Of a DNA stretch of 64,000 nt, positions 1 to 11,943 are shown piece by piece. The notes beneath the pieces were generated by a model that worked only from the letters and a program-made list of their open reading frames with translations, was not told the origin of the DNA and searched no databases. Every line of letters starts with the position of its first letter. Positions within the stretch are counted from its first letter, which is position 1. This DNA is from Alisma plantago-aquatica (lineage: Eukaryota > Streptophyta > Magnoliopsida > Alismatales > Alismataceae). The DNA is taken from positions 541,398,379 to 541,462,378 of the forward strand of contig OY856413.1 in NCBI GenBank assembly GCA_963693085.1, in the 5' to 3' direction. The translations under genes and the position numbers were made by a program.

Positions 1-1438
1 CTTGGTGATCTAAACATTTCCAACGTGCTTCTGTTGTACTAGTGTTGATTTAGCGGATTAGAAACACTTTGCTCACCAGAGATATATTTCATGTTCCTAA
101 TCTCTTCATTGTACGATTTCTCATATGAGACAGAACTGTCGTAATATGGTATCTGATATTCCTTGCCTAACAATTAGCTCCATTGCTGTCACAATATTTC
201 TACTGAGTCATTAATGGTTGGAACATCTATAAGTTCATCATGTGAAGTTTTAGATCCATAAAGTATCACCCTGTGTTCACAACACAAGCATACTCAACCT
301 CTTATTGTAGAATGGAATTAATGGCTATTAGTTTGGAACCCTTACAACTAATAACATCCTTTTCTCTTTTAAAATAAAACATATTTTATTGTGATCACTT
401 AGTCATTATGGAAGCTTGCATTGATGTAACCCTTTACATAAAACTCTTCCTTTTATTGCTATCCTTATTGATTAGAAATCTATCTTTAAAGTCATATATT
501 CAATGACTTTCCCATAACTCTTATCGGAGTTTATATCATCTTGTCATCTTCAATACATACAAGATTTTATGGGATAAGTACATTCTAGCATTCATGACAT
601 ATCCATTGTTATACCAGCCTATGGAATCTTAATCATGTTGTTTCCATTCTTCACAAGAATTAGAACATATGGTTCATGATAGAAAAATTTGGATTATCCC
701 TTATTAAATCAATTTGTGTTGAACTCTTTCAACACATTTCTATTGTACATGTTCAAACTTCCATTGTGAAACATTTAAGAACTATCTCATAGGTCTTGGT
801 CCTTATCTCATTAGACGTTTCACTTAATCCTTAATCACATATTGAGATGCCATTCTTCATCACATGTGAAATATTCATATAAGCTCCTACTAAATCATTT
901 GAAATCATAGATTTCATCTTTTGTTTTGATTCAAGTCAAACTCTTTGACTATCTTGTCAAGTCAAAAGATCATTATTCTTTGAGTTGCTTGTTTCAACCC
1001 GAGATTGAACCTTGTAGTTTATAGACTTTATTTGCATTCATGAAGTTATAAAACCTTTCAGGTTGTGTAATGTACACATCCTTTGATGTATCCCTTTTAA
1101 GGAATCCAGTTTTATCTTCATATGCCAAATCTCTTAATTTATTTTAACTACAACAACAAGCTTGACAATTGGCAGTGGAATTTCTATCATGTTCAACATT
1201 TTGAGTTTTACTTTTACTCCCACTAATTCTTTGGGAACTCAGTTATCCTATCAACAGAATAATTTTTTTATTGGATTTGGATTAATAATAATATTCAACG
1301 GTCGTGGTTTATGGATAAACCTTATCAAGAATCTATTTTCTCAATGTAGATTTCAATCCCTTAGATGTACTGGGACATTCCCAAATGATATCATAATGAT
1401 TTCTTATAAACCACTCATGTGGTACTTTATTTAGTGAT

Positions 1439-1513
<75 letters not shown>

Positions 1514-3450
1514 TAAGGATACAGAAAGACTAGATGAATTGATAGTTATATCATGATTTATCATGGTATAATTCCTTCATTCCGACAGATCATCATGTTC
1601 AGATGGAGTTGACTTGTGATACACTATCACAGTTGTTTAAGGTACTCAAGGTGTTTATGTAAAGTATTCCAATGATCTCATCAAGGTTTCTTAATGCTTT
1701 CATCAAAATCATACTTCATTAACAATCTCCTTGAAATTTTCAAGAGATTTCCACTCTACCGAGTACACATCATTAAATTAACAGTAAATGAATATGAGGC
1801 ATAAGTAATTATCTATAGAATTCATTCCATAAGATCATTATGCATCATATGCATGGGGTCTAATGAAAGCTTTATCCTCCTGCTACATTTAGTGAAGGAC
1901 GTCATGTCATATTGTGTGTGAATAAGACTTGTGTGTTTCCTTAGGTTCAATAACCAAGGGAATATAGATCAACATCAATATGTATTCTAGGCATGCAATT
2001 CTCATATTTGAGTTTATCAATTACAATCCTTTGGTATAAACATTATAAACATTCATATTTAGATCATTTCACATAAATATCTCAAGATGTTTTTGGGCCA
2101 ATGCCATGCAAGATCATATCTTTTGAAATAGAGGCATTAATAATTCTTTATTGTTATTCATACTTGTCCACACAAGATGCATTAAGAAAATGTTTCTATT
2201 CTAATGACATAGTGAAATAGAAGTTCTAATAACTATATTACATGCCCTTGGGCTAAGATAAATTTAACTATAGACTATGGCTTTCCATCTTTGACCTTCT
2301 ATGAGGGACTTTACTTCTTGTCAGATCCTTCACATCAGTATGTCAGATATCTTATTTGGTATCATATACCAATATGAAGAAGTAATCAAATTTATCTTAT
2401 ATTGTTTATACATGAAGTGGAGGCCTCAATGCCATCCTTCTTCTTCTTTAGTTCCTCTAACCAAAGTGGGCAATTTCTCTTCCAATGTTCAAGATGGTGA
2501 CAATGGTGACAATCACCTCTTTGTTTCTTTACTTTACCTTTTGTCTTGAGATCTAAAGACTTGAGCTTCTGTCTAGCTTTATAACTCTTCTATGCTTTGC
2601 CTTTAGACTTCCCCTTTGTCTTGATGATCATCATCACATACTTGGGCTTGTCTTTCTTCATTTGTGTCCCAACCATTGTTAACATTCCCAACAACTCTGT
2701 CAATGGTTTGTCAAAGTCATTCATGTTGTAGTTCATGAAAAACTAACTATATGACTCTGGAAGAGAGTGTAGAATCACATGATTGGCCAACTCTTGACCC
2801 AAGGGGAATACCAGTCTAGCTAGATTCTCCACATACCCAATAAGCTTGAGTACATGAGGACCTATAGGATCTCCTTCTACCATGCTGCACTTGAACAATG
2901 CCTTGCAGACATTGTATCTCTCTTATCTTGCCTAATCTTGGAACATCTTTGTGACATGTGTGGCCATCTCTATTACATTCATGTTCTCATGTTTCTTCTG
3001 CAACTCTTAGTTCATGGATCATAGAATTAGACACTTGACATCCACGACGTCTTCAATATGCTTCCTGTAAGCATCCTTGTCAGCCCTTAGTGCATTATGT
3101 GGTGGTTCCTCTGGTTGTGGCATTTCCATGACATAGAGATTGTGCTCATGTGTGAGAATGATTCTCAACGTCCTGAACTAGTCATGGAAGTTATTCCCAA
3201 TAAGTTTGTCCTTCTTAAGGACCGATCACAGAGAAAAGTGATTGTTGTTTGTTGCCATTTGATTCTACAAAAGAAGTTTCTATTTTGCAAAAACTCATTT
3301 TTGATTTGATTTGTTTAAATTTTGGAAATAATAATTAGGTCTTTCAATAATTGTCATTCTAATTATTTTGTTCAGATTGACAATCCTCAAGTATCAATTC
3401 AGAAAATTGCATAAAACCATTTTCTAATGAGCCAAGATCCATATATCATA
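1..3450 (-). pseudogene. Decayed Ty1/copia gag-pol
   Basis: Read on the minus strand, this stretch holds broken copia coding sequence. Around 2460-2513 a CCHC zinc knuckle of gag is visible (CHHCHHLEHWKRNC), preceded by a Lys-rich segment. Just downstream, near 2270-2420, a degenerate stretch resembles the copia protease entry region (YDT, then VKDLTRSKV). Near 880-1030 the minus strand reads VYKLQGSISG and similar fragments, recognisable as the copia reverse transcriptase block that normally reads VYKLxxSIYGLKQA. Every frame is riddled with stops, so no product is expected. The order gag then pol, reading right to left, fits the primer-binding site at 4647-4661. The 3' LTR would lie left of the window. 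The family is fairly sure; exact domain edges are not. Confidence 0.6.
1441..1510. repeat. (AT)n microsatellite
   Basis: An uninterrupted run of 35 AT dinucleotides inside the decayed copia pol region. It is a simple-sequence expansion, likely polymorphic in length. Confidence 0.98.
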
Positions 3451-4646
3451 AAATCATGTGTCAACTTTGGTTCATCGCCCACAACTTGATTATTTAGGTA
3501 GGCAACCATGACAATTGCATCATATGCAACTCTTAGATTGTTGATATGCACAACTCCTTGCTATAATCATCTACATGCATATGGGCTGAGATGCTCTAAT
3601 AATCACTAGTTAAGCCTACCCCAGTAGCCAATATGATAATAATGCACCCCGCTTTGGCAACACCTACATTATTACCATTACACTTCTACGACGTAGATGG
3701 CACACTACACTTTGGCGTAACCTATGCTTGGTCGAACAAGTTTTTTATGTGCATTGCTATTGGAAAGCATTTTAGACTTAATATGTTGATTGTGGGGTTT
3801 ATATATATGTCATATATATACATATATATACATTTTAGCACATATCATATACATACTATATACCACAATGTAAACATGCAATATAAAATAAAAAGTGATG
3901 GTTATGACCATGTCTACTGGAATTCCTTGGATCCATAAAGAATTACAACCACCAAGGTCAATCATCAAATCACATGTACGAACCTGTTGTTGTTGTAGAC
4001 CTATGCTTACCAATTTGGGTAGATTGGTTCAACCCTTGAACCGGTCATCTTGCCTCTTAGCCAGTTGGTTGGTCATCATGGATGGTCGTCTGGTCTCCTG
4101 TCCAACTGATGTTTGGACTTCTTCCAAATGGTTGGTTGGGCCCACCAAGCAGTCATCTGGCTCCATCATTCTGTCCTCCATGGTCCTCCAAACGATCGGC
4201 TCATTTCACGAACTGGTCGTCTCATCTGGAGATGGTCATCTTCCTCGTCATTGCGAGAAAATAAACTATCTTATTGCTACTTTATTACATTGAATAATAG
4301 AAACCTCAAGTTACATTCAAGGGGAGAAAAGGTAGGCAAGCATTGACTTTACATTGGAAAGAAGGAGGTAGAGGCTCGACACGTAGATCGTGATAAATGG
4401 GAACAAAACCAAACCATCCAACCACATATAGATATAGGGTTTAGGACATAACCACACTACAATCCACCATCAAAACCACTTTTAGGATGACGTGTGTAAA
4501 TTGCATATATATATTAGTTTAGGATTAGGTGGTCTTTGATTAGATACACATATGAGAAAAGTTCCAAAATTCACATTGTATGCAATAAATATACGGTAAA
4601 CCCAAAATCTAATCATATCAATCAGTCTAAAATATAGTAAATTGAC
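3451..4646 (-). other. Copia 5' leader with hairpin motifs
   Basis: Non-coding stretch between the copia primer-binding site and the gag remnant. At 4020-4240 it contains several copies of a motif family built on GGTCGTCTGG and GATGGTCATC, plus a GGTTCA/TGAACC inverted pair near 4027. The same family reappears in the LTR at 5340-5800. No convincing open reading frame is present. Confidence 0.5.
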
Positions 4647-4661
4647 GTGGCTCTGATACCA
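4647..4661 (-). other. Primer-binding site, initiator tRNA-Met type
   Basis: On the minus strand this reads TGGTATCAGAGCCAC, the classic primer-binding site complementary to the 3' end of plant initiator tRNA-Met. Four bases (4662-4665) separate it from the LTR edge. It fixes the element's orientation (minus) and places its 5' LTR to the right. Confidence 0.85.
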
Positions 4662-5344
4662 CTATTGGGAAATATGAGCACAATGTATAGCAGTGGAAAC
4701 AAATTTTTTTATCAATACATATTCCTATAACAATAAGATCGTGTCAACTACAATGAAATAGGAAAAATGGTTTTATCAAGTTATAACTAGTCCTGGAGAA
4801 AGCCCAACAAAAAAACTCACTTCTTTGAAACTGTTAACTAGTTGCTCTTGGACGGTGGTTGTGAACCTTCTAGTATTCACCATGAACAACTGTCTACACA
4901 AACTTTGCAGTGATTTCAATGGTCTCACCACAGATTGTAGGTTGACTTTGCTCTCTGAGCAACAACCAAAGGACTCCTACCTCTAGAGTAGTCCACACGG
5001 ACAAACTAGAACTCTTGTCATTCACTAAGAATGGACAAGAAGGAATTATCCCTCCCGTTGGTGTACTAGTCACCAACGTACTCTCCCACCAACAAGGATC
5101 ACCAGTTGTTACTCTCCCGTTGCTATCCTCCCTGTAGGGTAGGACTTCCTTGGTCTCTCTCGGTTACCATAACCAGAGAGGACAACCGTTGTCATAGGAG
5201 CTAGTTCTCAGTTGTATGTGTTGTGTCTTGGGAAGGCCCAATACCCCTCCTAATATTGGTGGGGTTTGGGCCAAGGTTCCCAATCTGTCTAGGATTGCGT
5301 GGGAGTGGAAAGGATTGGAAGAACTTGAACTGTTGCAACCCATG

Positions 5345-5452
5345 AGATGCCAAACAATCGTCTGGCACACCCAGACGGTCGTATGGTGTGAGAGATGGTC
5401 ATCTGGCACACCCAGACGATCGTCTGATGTGCGAGATGGTCATCTAGAAGTT
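5345..5452. repeat. Palindrome cluster, CAGACGATCGTCTG family
   Basis: At least five imperfect copies of a motif alternating GAT(G)GTCATCTGG and CCAGACGGTCG. It includes a perfect 14-bp palindrome, CAGACGATCGTCTG, at 5413-5426. Related half-copies occur at 4030-4240 and 5620-5770. Function unknown; see findings. Confidence 0.8.
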
Positions 5453-6538
5453 TCATAATTGGATATGAATTTCACCATTTCAATTCTAGTTAATATCACA
5501 TAATAATTTGCTTGTACCCCAAGTAAAATACAAATCAAAACTATTCAGAAAACATACCGAACCTTCGTTTGGACCAACAGATCCTTCTCACAAATGCAAG
5601 ACACCCATCTCATTCACCCAGATGGTCGTCTGGTGAACTTGAGTCTAGACTGTTAGTTCAAAAACTTGAACTGGTAGGTTAACTCCTCAATTTGGGCAGA
5701 ACTAAGCCAATTCGATCCTTTATTAGCCTAACAACCCAAATGGCCGTCTCAACACTTGAGATGCCCATATGACTTCCCAAACATCCATCTTAAATAGTGA
5801 GATGATTATTTAGTAGTTCAATCAGCCAATCCATCAATCTGTTGCATGAATTGAATACCTAAACACTTTAGTAATCAATCCAATTTTCATCCAAGATGAA
5901 ACTCCTCTTCTATATGAGTTCTTATGTGTGTGACCCTATAGGTCCCATATCACATTGGCAGTGAGTGTCCATAACTAGCTCAAGACATCACAAGCAAAGA
6001 GTGGTGCCTAGTCGCACACTAGTGCTACCTGAGTGAATGGAAAGTTGGAGAACAACTTCAACCTACAATCTGTGTAAGGTGTTGCATTAATTGTATAATT
6101 TATTTGTCTCTAATATCCAGGATGAACTCGAGGCATGGAAGGTCATCCTCTCAACATTGAATCCATGTTCCTTGAACTAAGAGCAGGTTGTCTGAGATAA
6201 TATGACATCCATATCATATATTGATTCACATGTACATGCACATGTTTTCTCAATCTCACTAATCAAGTAGACAAGATATCATACTCGCATAGGAGGGACG
6301 AATCCCATATCTATCACTCACAACCTATCTCCATGTGTCAAAGTCACCCAATCATCACCGTTATAACAACCCATGTTTTAGGATTGTGTTTGATGATGTT
6401 AAAGTGTACCCAATGACATGTGACGAGTGTTGTGATTTCAGGTCTAAGAATCACAACTAGCACCTTCACTATGAGAGATGACTGTGATCACCACAACCAT
6501 GTGTCACTCTCAAGGTGGGTATATCTGATACACTATTC

Positions 6539-6543
6539 CCTAA
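6539..6543. other. Target-site duplication (left), cctaa
   Basis: The five bases cctaa directly left of the LTR at 6544 are repeated exactly at 13413-13417, right of the second LTR. This marks a clean retrotransposon integration into the copia LTR region. Confidence 0.9.
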
Positions 6544-6762
6544 TGATGTAGGGGTTTTGAGTCATTTTTTAGGCTAGTTTTACGCTCATTTTATGCGCTT
6601 ATTGGTCATATTTGTGGTTAATATCACATGACTCAATTCATTTAGCCTATTATCCTTGCATGCATCAAATTCATCTTGTTTTACATTGTTTTGCATAAAT
6701 TATCATAATTCTCAGATTTGATTTGTGTTCCTCTCTTTATTTTAGGCAATTTGCATTTCTCG

Positions 6763-7033
6763 ACCCGTCGATACCATCGACCGTCTGTCAATAGCATCGA
6801 CAGAGAAACAATAGCAAAGTCGGAGAGGAAGCAGATAGTTCGATACCATCAATCCAATGTCGATGCTCTAAAAAATGCAACAACATGCCACAAGTCACCC
6901 CGTCGATACCATCGACGGCAATGGTCGATGGTATCAAGATGCCATCAGGCGGCTTCCAAAAATTGAAGAAAGCATCGGTAGCCTAAGGTTTTGATGCCAT
7001 CAACACCCCATCGATGGTATCGATGTCGTCAGA
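6763..7033. repeat. Palindrome array, GATACCATCGAC family (5' LTR)
   Basis: Inverted copies of GTCGATACCATCGAC and GTCGATGGTATC are spread over 270 bp, for example near 6766, 6848, 6901 and 7008. The array ends about 10 bp before the TATA box. The same family occurs at 12165-12405 and inside the element at 9951-10275. Confidence 0.85.
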
Positions 7034-7042
7034 TCTGAGTTT

Positions 7043-7048
7043 TATATA
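7043..7048 (+). promoter_or_regulatory. LTR TATA box
   Basis: TTTTATATAGC directly downstream of the palindrome array and roughly a third into the LTR, the usual U3/R position. The matching site in the right LTR (about 12413) reads TTTTGTCC, so it has lost the box. Confidence 0.55.
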
Positions 7049-8069
7049 GCACAACTTCAATCGGACGGATGCATTCTATTGGCAGCAGTAAGTGGTACAT
7101 ATCCCTAGGAAAAGATGGCCCAAAGTTGTCATTCACGTTTGATTGCATTGCACAAGTCCCGAAGGAGGAGAGAGTGAAGAACGGAGCCGAGAGCTATGTC
7201 CTAGGAGATTCCAGAGATGTAGATGGAGTTCTTCACTGCTGGAAGGCTACAAAAAGCTCATCCCACACTGAGGATCACCCAGTTCTTCTCCATTTAGGGG
7301 TTACACCATCTCCATCCATGTTTTATCTGTGTTTTCTCCTTCCTTCATGATATTTTGCATTGAGATGAACATGCAGGGTTAATCCCCTTTGTCTCTAGGA
7401 CAGAGAGTAGCCCAAGAAATCATTGTATGACTCTTTCTACATAGTTTATCATAATTTGTCCCTCAAATCCATGATATGATATCATTTTCTCCATTGCTAT
7501 CATTGTGCTTGATCACCATAATGGTAATCTAATACCTTTAATTGCTTTTAATGAAGAATTGCATTTGAATAAAGGTGATAATCACATTAACTAATAAATC
7601 CTTTGGAAAAGGCAATGTACGGTTAATGGTGGGAACCCAGAGACATGTTCTTCATGCACCTAGTCTAGGGCATAGGTTACTACTGGCATGGAACCGACCT
7701 AGATTAAGATAGTGAATTGTATCATAGAAGCGAGCAATTCTGACGACAGGCCACTATCCGGAAAGGGAGATGAGTTGTGATAACTGTGTAGGAACTAGTA
7801 TAATGAGAACCTGTGGTGAAACCACATTCCTAGAGATTCCATTTTAATTGATTAAACCAACCATTTAATCGATTGCTTTATTTTCCTTTGTTTTATTTTC
7901 TTTTTCAAAACAACTCTCAACTTTTATAATTTGTCTACCTGATTGCGAATAGTTATTAGTAGTCTACCAAAAATTACATTTCCCTGTGTTCGACTCGGGC
8001 CTCACAAGGCCTATATTACATTGACGCATACACTTGCGTTATACGCACAGAAAAATCGTGTCAAGTTTT

Positions 8070-8087
8070 TGGCATCGTTGCCGGGGA
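8070..8087 (+). other. Primer-binding site, tRNA-Asp type
   Basis: TGGCATCGTTGCCGGGGA lies seven bases after the LTR end. It differs by two bases from the tRNA-Asp site of the Athila element at 62374-62392 (TGGCGCCGTTGCCGGGGAC) and supports Athila-lineage affinity. Confidence 0.85.
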
Positions 8088-8250
8088 ATACGACAATTTT
8101 CGGCACTACGAGGGCTGCAAGTGGCCACTCTAGGCCACATTTTCCTTTTTATTAGTAATATTTATTTTTGAGATTAATTGTCTATCTTTCAGATTCTTTA
8201 TTCATTTAGTGATGTACTTATTCAATTTTCCACTTTTCAAGTTCTAGTGC

Positions 8251-9198
8251 ATGGTGAAGACGCATAGTACAGACTACGCACAGTCGGCACCTGAGATTCC
8301 GCCTTTGGGATCGGGTGATGAGGAGGAGCATATCCAAAATCAACCCGAGGACATAAGCACATATTCTGAACCTGAAGCAATGGTTGAGGAACAGAAAATA
8401 TGGGAGAAGATCAAGGCTACTTCTAAATCTGTGTCAAAAGGGCCGATCAAAAGGCAGGCTATTAACATTCCTACATACAAGATTGATCCAACATTGATTA
8501 ACCTAGTCAAGTCTAATGCATTTCATGGGCTGAAGAATGAATATCCACTGGCCCACATCAGCCAATTTGTGGAAAACTATGATATGATAAAGATTGATAG
8601 GTTCCCGCAAGAAGCACTCTACTTAAAGCTTTTTCCTAGTTCTCTATCGGGAAATTCACGTGAATGGCTGCACAATCTCGATGACGAGCACATCAAGACT
8701 TGGGACCAGATGGTAGAGGTCCTCTTTGAGAGATTCTTCCCACCCGATAAGATGAATGACCTCGTGAGAAAGATCCATAACTTCAGTCAAAAGGCCGGCG
8801 AGACTTATTCAGAGACATTGGAGCGCTTCCAGATCATGCTGAGGAAGTGCCCACATCACGGGCTGGACAAGGAAAAGCAAGTAAAAATTTTCTACTTTTC
8901 TCTCAGTGAGCATGACCGAAGCAACTTGGATTCAGCGGGCTCGGGCTTCTTCTTGAAAAAGACAGGTACAAGGTGTTGGGAGATCTTGAAGAACATGGCC
9001 AAGAAGCAGTCGTGGGATAATAGAGATGCACCAGAACAAAATCGAGTTGTAGGTGATGCAAAGGCCTATCAAGCATTGAATGAGAAGATGGACCTGCTGG
9101 CCAAGAAGCTCTTAGAGAAGGAGAGCAGTGGGTCTGAGGAGGAAGAATATGTAAAATATATGCATCGACAGGGCTATAGGAGCAATGACTACTCTTAG
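8251..9198 (+). CDS. gag: Athila-type Gag, C-terminally interrupted
   Basis: 315 codons from ATG to a TAG. Gag forms the cytoplasmic virus-like particle that packages retrotransposon RNA. The central retrotransposon gag domain (about residues 95-230) is clear: LKLFPSSLSGNSREWLHNL, then a W-D-x-M-V-E-V-L-F-E-R-F-F-P stretch, and KAGETYSETLERFQIMLRKC with the CPHHG signature also present in the Athila Gag at 60208-62223. The N-terminus is acidic and the C-terminus Lys/Glu-rich. No zinc knuckle is seen. After the TAG the same frame still reads Gag-like sequence (9199-9660), so the TAG probably truncates a longer protein. No pol follows. The start is the first ATG of the frame, 188 bases after the LTR. 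Confidence 0.85.
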   Translation: MVKTHSTDYAQSAPEIPPLGSGDEEEHIQNQPEDISTYSEPEAMVEEQKIWEKIKATSKSVSKGPIKRQAINIPTYKIDPTLINLVKSNAFHGLKNEYPLAHISQFVENYDMIKIDRFPQEALYLKLFPSSLSGNSREWLHNLDDEHIKTWDQMVEVLFERFFPPDKMNDLVRKIHNFSQKAGETYSETLERFQIMLRKCPHHGLDKEKQVKIFYFSLSEHDRSNLDSAGSGFFLKKTGTRCWEILKNMAKKQSWDNRDAPEQNRVVGDAKAYQALNEKMDLLAKKLLEKESSGSEEEEYVKYMHRQGYRSNDYS

Positions 9199-9660
9199 AG
9201 AAAGGATAAGAAATTTTTATGGAAGGATCCAAATAATTTTCTACAAGACCCAGAGCAAACACCACATCCGAGTGCAGAGGACAAGAGAAATGAGTTTCTC
9301 AACCAAGTAATAAATTAAAATCAAGAGTTGATGAGCACATTTAGCAAGAAAATTAAATCACAAGGAGAGTTTATGAATTCGTTTGAACTGACTCTATAGA
9401 GTCATGGTGCACAACTGAGGACTCTAGAGACAACCATGACCCAAATTTCAACTGAGGTGGTGGCGATGAAGCAAATCATTCAACATAAACTAGTTGGGAA
9501 TGCATAGCCCGCTCAGCCACATCAATAGATTAAATATATTTCATTCTGCAAAGCATCAGAGCTTCCTATTGAGGAGGTAAATGGGCAGAGTACCATGCAT
9601 ATAGACTTGGAGGATAAACCCAAAGTTCCATACCCTCACAGTTTGTAAGGATTGCTAGGA
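9199..9660 (+). pseudogene. Decayed Gag C-terminus and start of lost pol
   Basis: In frame with the preceding gag, this segment still reads protein-like sequence with several stops (TAA and TAGs). A coiled-coil-like stretch is typical of Athila Gag C-termini (SHGAQLRTLETTMTQIS). At the end a KVPYPHSL-like motif resembles the Athila gag-pol boundary. Homology stops at about 9660, which I take as the left breakpoint of the pol deletion. Confidence 0.6.
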
Positions 9661-9950
9661 GGATGTAGGACGCCATTCAAATCACTCCAAGATTCCACCA
9701 CTATCGTGCCCATATCTCAGATTTCTGAGGAGACTCCTATGCCGAAAGAGGAGGTGAAAGCTTTACTTCGTAGTGGAGTAACCACTAGAAATATGGAGAA
9801 GCAACCACAAGTCATGCCATCCACAGATGTGTACATGTTTTATTCTTTAAATTTTTTTCATTCCTAGGTAGTTTTCATTAATTTAGATTTAGCAGTTAGT
9901 CTTTAAAAATGATAACCTGATATGTTTGTTGAGTGTGCAGGCTGGGGAAC
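9661..9950 (+). other. Non-coding segment after pol deletion
   Basis: Short frames only (for example 9652-9867), with no recognisable domain. It connects the gag remnant to the internal palindrome array. Confidence 0.4.
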
Positions 9951-10275
9951 GGTCGATACCATCGACATCTGGGTCGATGGTATCAAATTTGGAACAACAG
10001 ACAATTCTACAGAAATTTCATTCTGTCAATACCATCGACGGCCTCGTCGATGGTATCGAAATTAGAACAGGAGAAAAAGGACCGAGCGTCGATTGTATCG
10101 ACTCATCGTCGATGGTAGTGAGTTTTTTGTAGAGTTTCAGATGGATTTTCTCAGTGATTTCGATACCATCGACACCCCAACAGAGCAGACAGCAACACCA
10201 CCACCTCACGAGGATCAAAGTGCAAATGCAGATGTCGATACTATCGACACTCCATCGATGGTATCGATGGATCAA
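9951..10275. repeat. Internal palindrome array, GATACCATCGAC family
   Basis: About five inverted pairs of GTCGATACCATCGAC and GTCGATGGTATCGA-like half-sites, for example around 9953-9986, 10025-10060, 10086-10118 and 10232-10272. Each pair could form a hairpin. It is the same motif family as in this element's LTRs, but lies about 1.7 kb before the 3' LTR. Confidence 0.85.
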
Positions 10276-10463
10276 TAGTAGTGCGAGCAGTAGTTCTAAA
10301 AGGAGGACAAATTCGTTCTATCAAATTCTAGGGGCATCATCCTACTGGGGACCCCCATATCCACCAGTACCCACCACACCCACCGCCTCAGCAGTATCAG
10401 GGTATCACTGTTCCACCTTCTGAGTTTGTTCTTGACTATGAGGCCATAGTCGAATTCAAGCTT

Positions 10464-10474
10464 TGGGGGGATGG
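10464..10474 (+). other. Internal polypurine tract candidate
   Basis: TTGGGGGGATGG preceded by TTCAAGC resembles the 3' tract at 11931-11943, which is preceded by GTTCAAGC. It could be a second plus-strand primer or the relic of an older element end. Confidence 0.4.
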
Positions 10475-10479
10475 AATAG

Positions 10480-11925
10480 TTTCTATCTTCATTTTATTTT
10501 ATTTTCTTCTGTTTGCGCATTTTTCTTAGTTTTTTTTTTGCAATTTTCTAGGACCCACTTTCTATCTAGTGTAATTTGTGGGTGTCTAATGTAAGTGTGT
10601 CATCTCAATGTCTTTCATATGGGGCTGATGTGTGAATTTTTTGAAATCGAGCACATAACTTATGAAAATAATTGGGTAGGTCAACTTTAAAACATATGAT
10701 CATAACTGTATATCCTTATGGTTCAAACATTGAGGACAGATATGGATGTTGAGCTTTAACTGACCAAACGATAATGAGACTTTAATTTGAAGTGAGAAGA
10801 GAGAAACCTTTTAGTTACCTTGTGCAAATGTCAGTAAGGAGAGACATATAATCTTTTCCAATGGTTCTATCATTTAGTCTTGTGATCTATCAACCTCACT
10901 TCATTCACACTCCACCATAAGAACTGGGAGCACCTTGCAGTTTTTCATCTCTTGATTGCATGTCATTTAGATAGGAGGATTGCATTATAGCTAGATTTTG
11001 CATGAAAAATAAAACATTTTGTAGATCAGTTATGCATGCACACATTCTAGAGTGCATGCCGTTGTAGTTGCATAATTACTTTCATGTAGTTCCACTTTGC
11101 ATATTTTTTAGCATATAGGACATTATGTGCCTTACTTCTTCTGAAAAATAAGAAAAGTGGGTAATTTGTTCTATACTCTCTGAAAAGTTGATTATAATGC
11201 ATCAATTGTAGTAGTTATGTGAAAATAATCCCAAAAAACAAATTATTATTTGTAAATATTTCCATAGTCAATTGAGAAACTTGGGGCTGGAAAAAGAATA
11301 AAGAAAAAAAACTAGAAATCAGAGGGAGAAAGGAACTTGTTTCACCTGTATAATAGGAAGAATAAGCACATGATGTAGTTTTGTTTACATTCTATCTCAC
11401 ATTGAGATGGAATAGTAGAGCATGCATCATTCCACCTAAAATGTAGGTATTAGGTCATTTTCATATTGCATATGCATCATTTAGGTCATGTTTGTTGTTT
11501 TTGCATGTTGAACTATATTGTGCTTTCTGTTCTTTCACAGCCGCCCATTCCATCCACCCATTGCTCAAAATAGTAGGCCACCCATGATTATCTCCTCATT
11601 CTTGTATATCAAGAGATCTGCTTCCATTATAGATGGTAGTTAGGATTTGAGCAACGTAGATAGGAGATCACAAGATGCACCACGCATGAACCAGAGGAAT
11701 TTATTATATTATCTACTTTATTTGATTGTGTTCATTGATTATGGGGTGGACATCTCTCATGGATGATCATTGTCACCTTTAGGGGAGTTATCGTTCTATG
11801 GTTAGTGAGAGCCAATATGTGCCTTACAGGTGGGGATCATATTGTGATGTCTTTTATGTGACTATGTTCTTTAGTTGACCCTCACAATTTTATTCTATAG
11901 TTTTGTTGCTCGAGGACGAGCAAAG
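10480..11925 (+). other. 3' untranslated interior of gag-only element
   Basis: 1.4 kb, AT-rich, with no ORF or recognisable domain. It ends with a CGAGGACGAG block at 11910-11919, a sequence commonly found just upstream of the polypurine tract in plant gypsy elements. Confidence 0.5.
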
Positions 11926-11930
11926 TTCAA

Positions 11931-11943
11931 GCTTGGGGGAGTT
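11931..11943 (+). other. 3' polypurine tract
   Basis: GCTTGGGGGAGTT immediately before the right LTR. It is the expected plus-strand primer position. Confidence 0.75.

Larger units (their letters stand above)
4666..6543 (-). repeat. Ty1/copia 5' LTR, part, interrupted
   Basis: The LTR starts with TGGGAAAT on the plus strand, directly after the primer-binding site, so on the minus strand it ends in CA as expected. It runs rightward until the insertion of the gag-only element at 6544 and probably continues from 13413, because the two flanks share the duplicated cctaa. The outer end cannot be placed since the partner LTR is outside the window. It contains a cluster of palindromic motifs at 5340-5450. 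Confidence 0.5.
6544..8063 (+). repeat. 5' LTR of gag-only element
   Basis: 1520 bp, starting TGATGTAG and ending TCA just before the primer-binding site. U3 holds the GATACCATCGAC palindrome family (about 6763-7030), followed by a TATATA box at 7043-7048. A reading frame at 7069-7350 downstream of the TATA box is shared in part with the other LTR (12304-12714), but I see no sign that it is a gene. Confidence 0.88.

Noticed and set aside
4647..4661. tRNA gene fragments at the TGGTATCAGAGC sites
   Set aside because: Only the 12-18 bases of a primer-binding site are present, each next to an LTR edge; there is no cloverleaf.
7069..7350. ORF in the gag-only element LTR, partly shared with 12304-12714
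   Set aside because: It lies in R/U5. The shared peptide simply reflects LTR homology, with amino-acid changes throughout and different ends.
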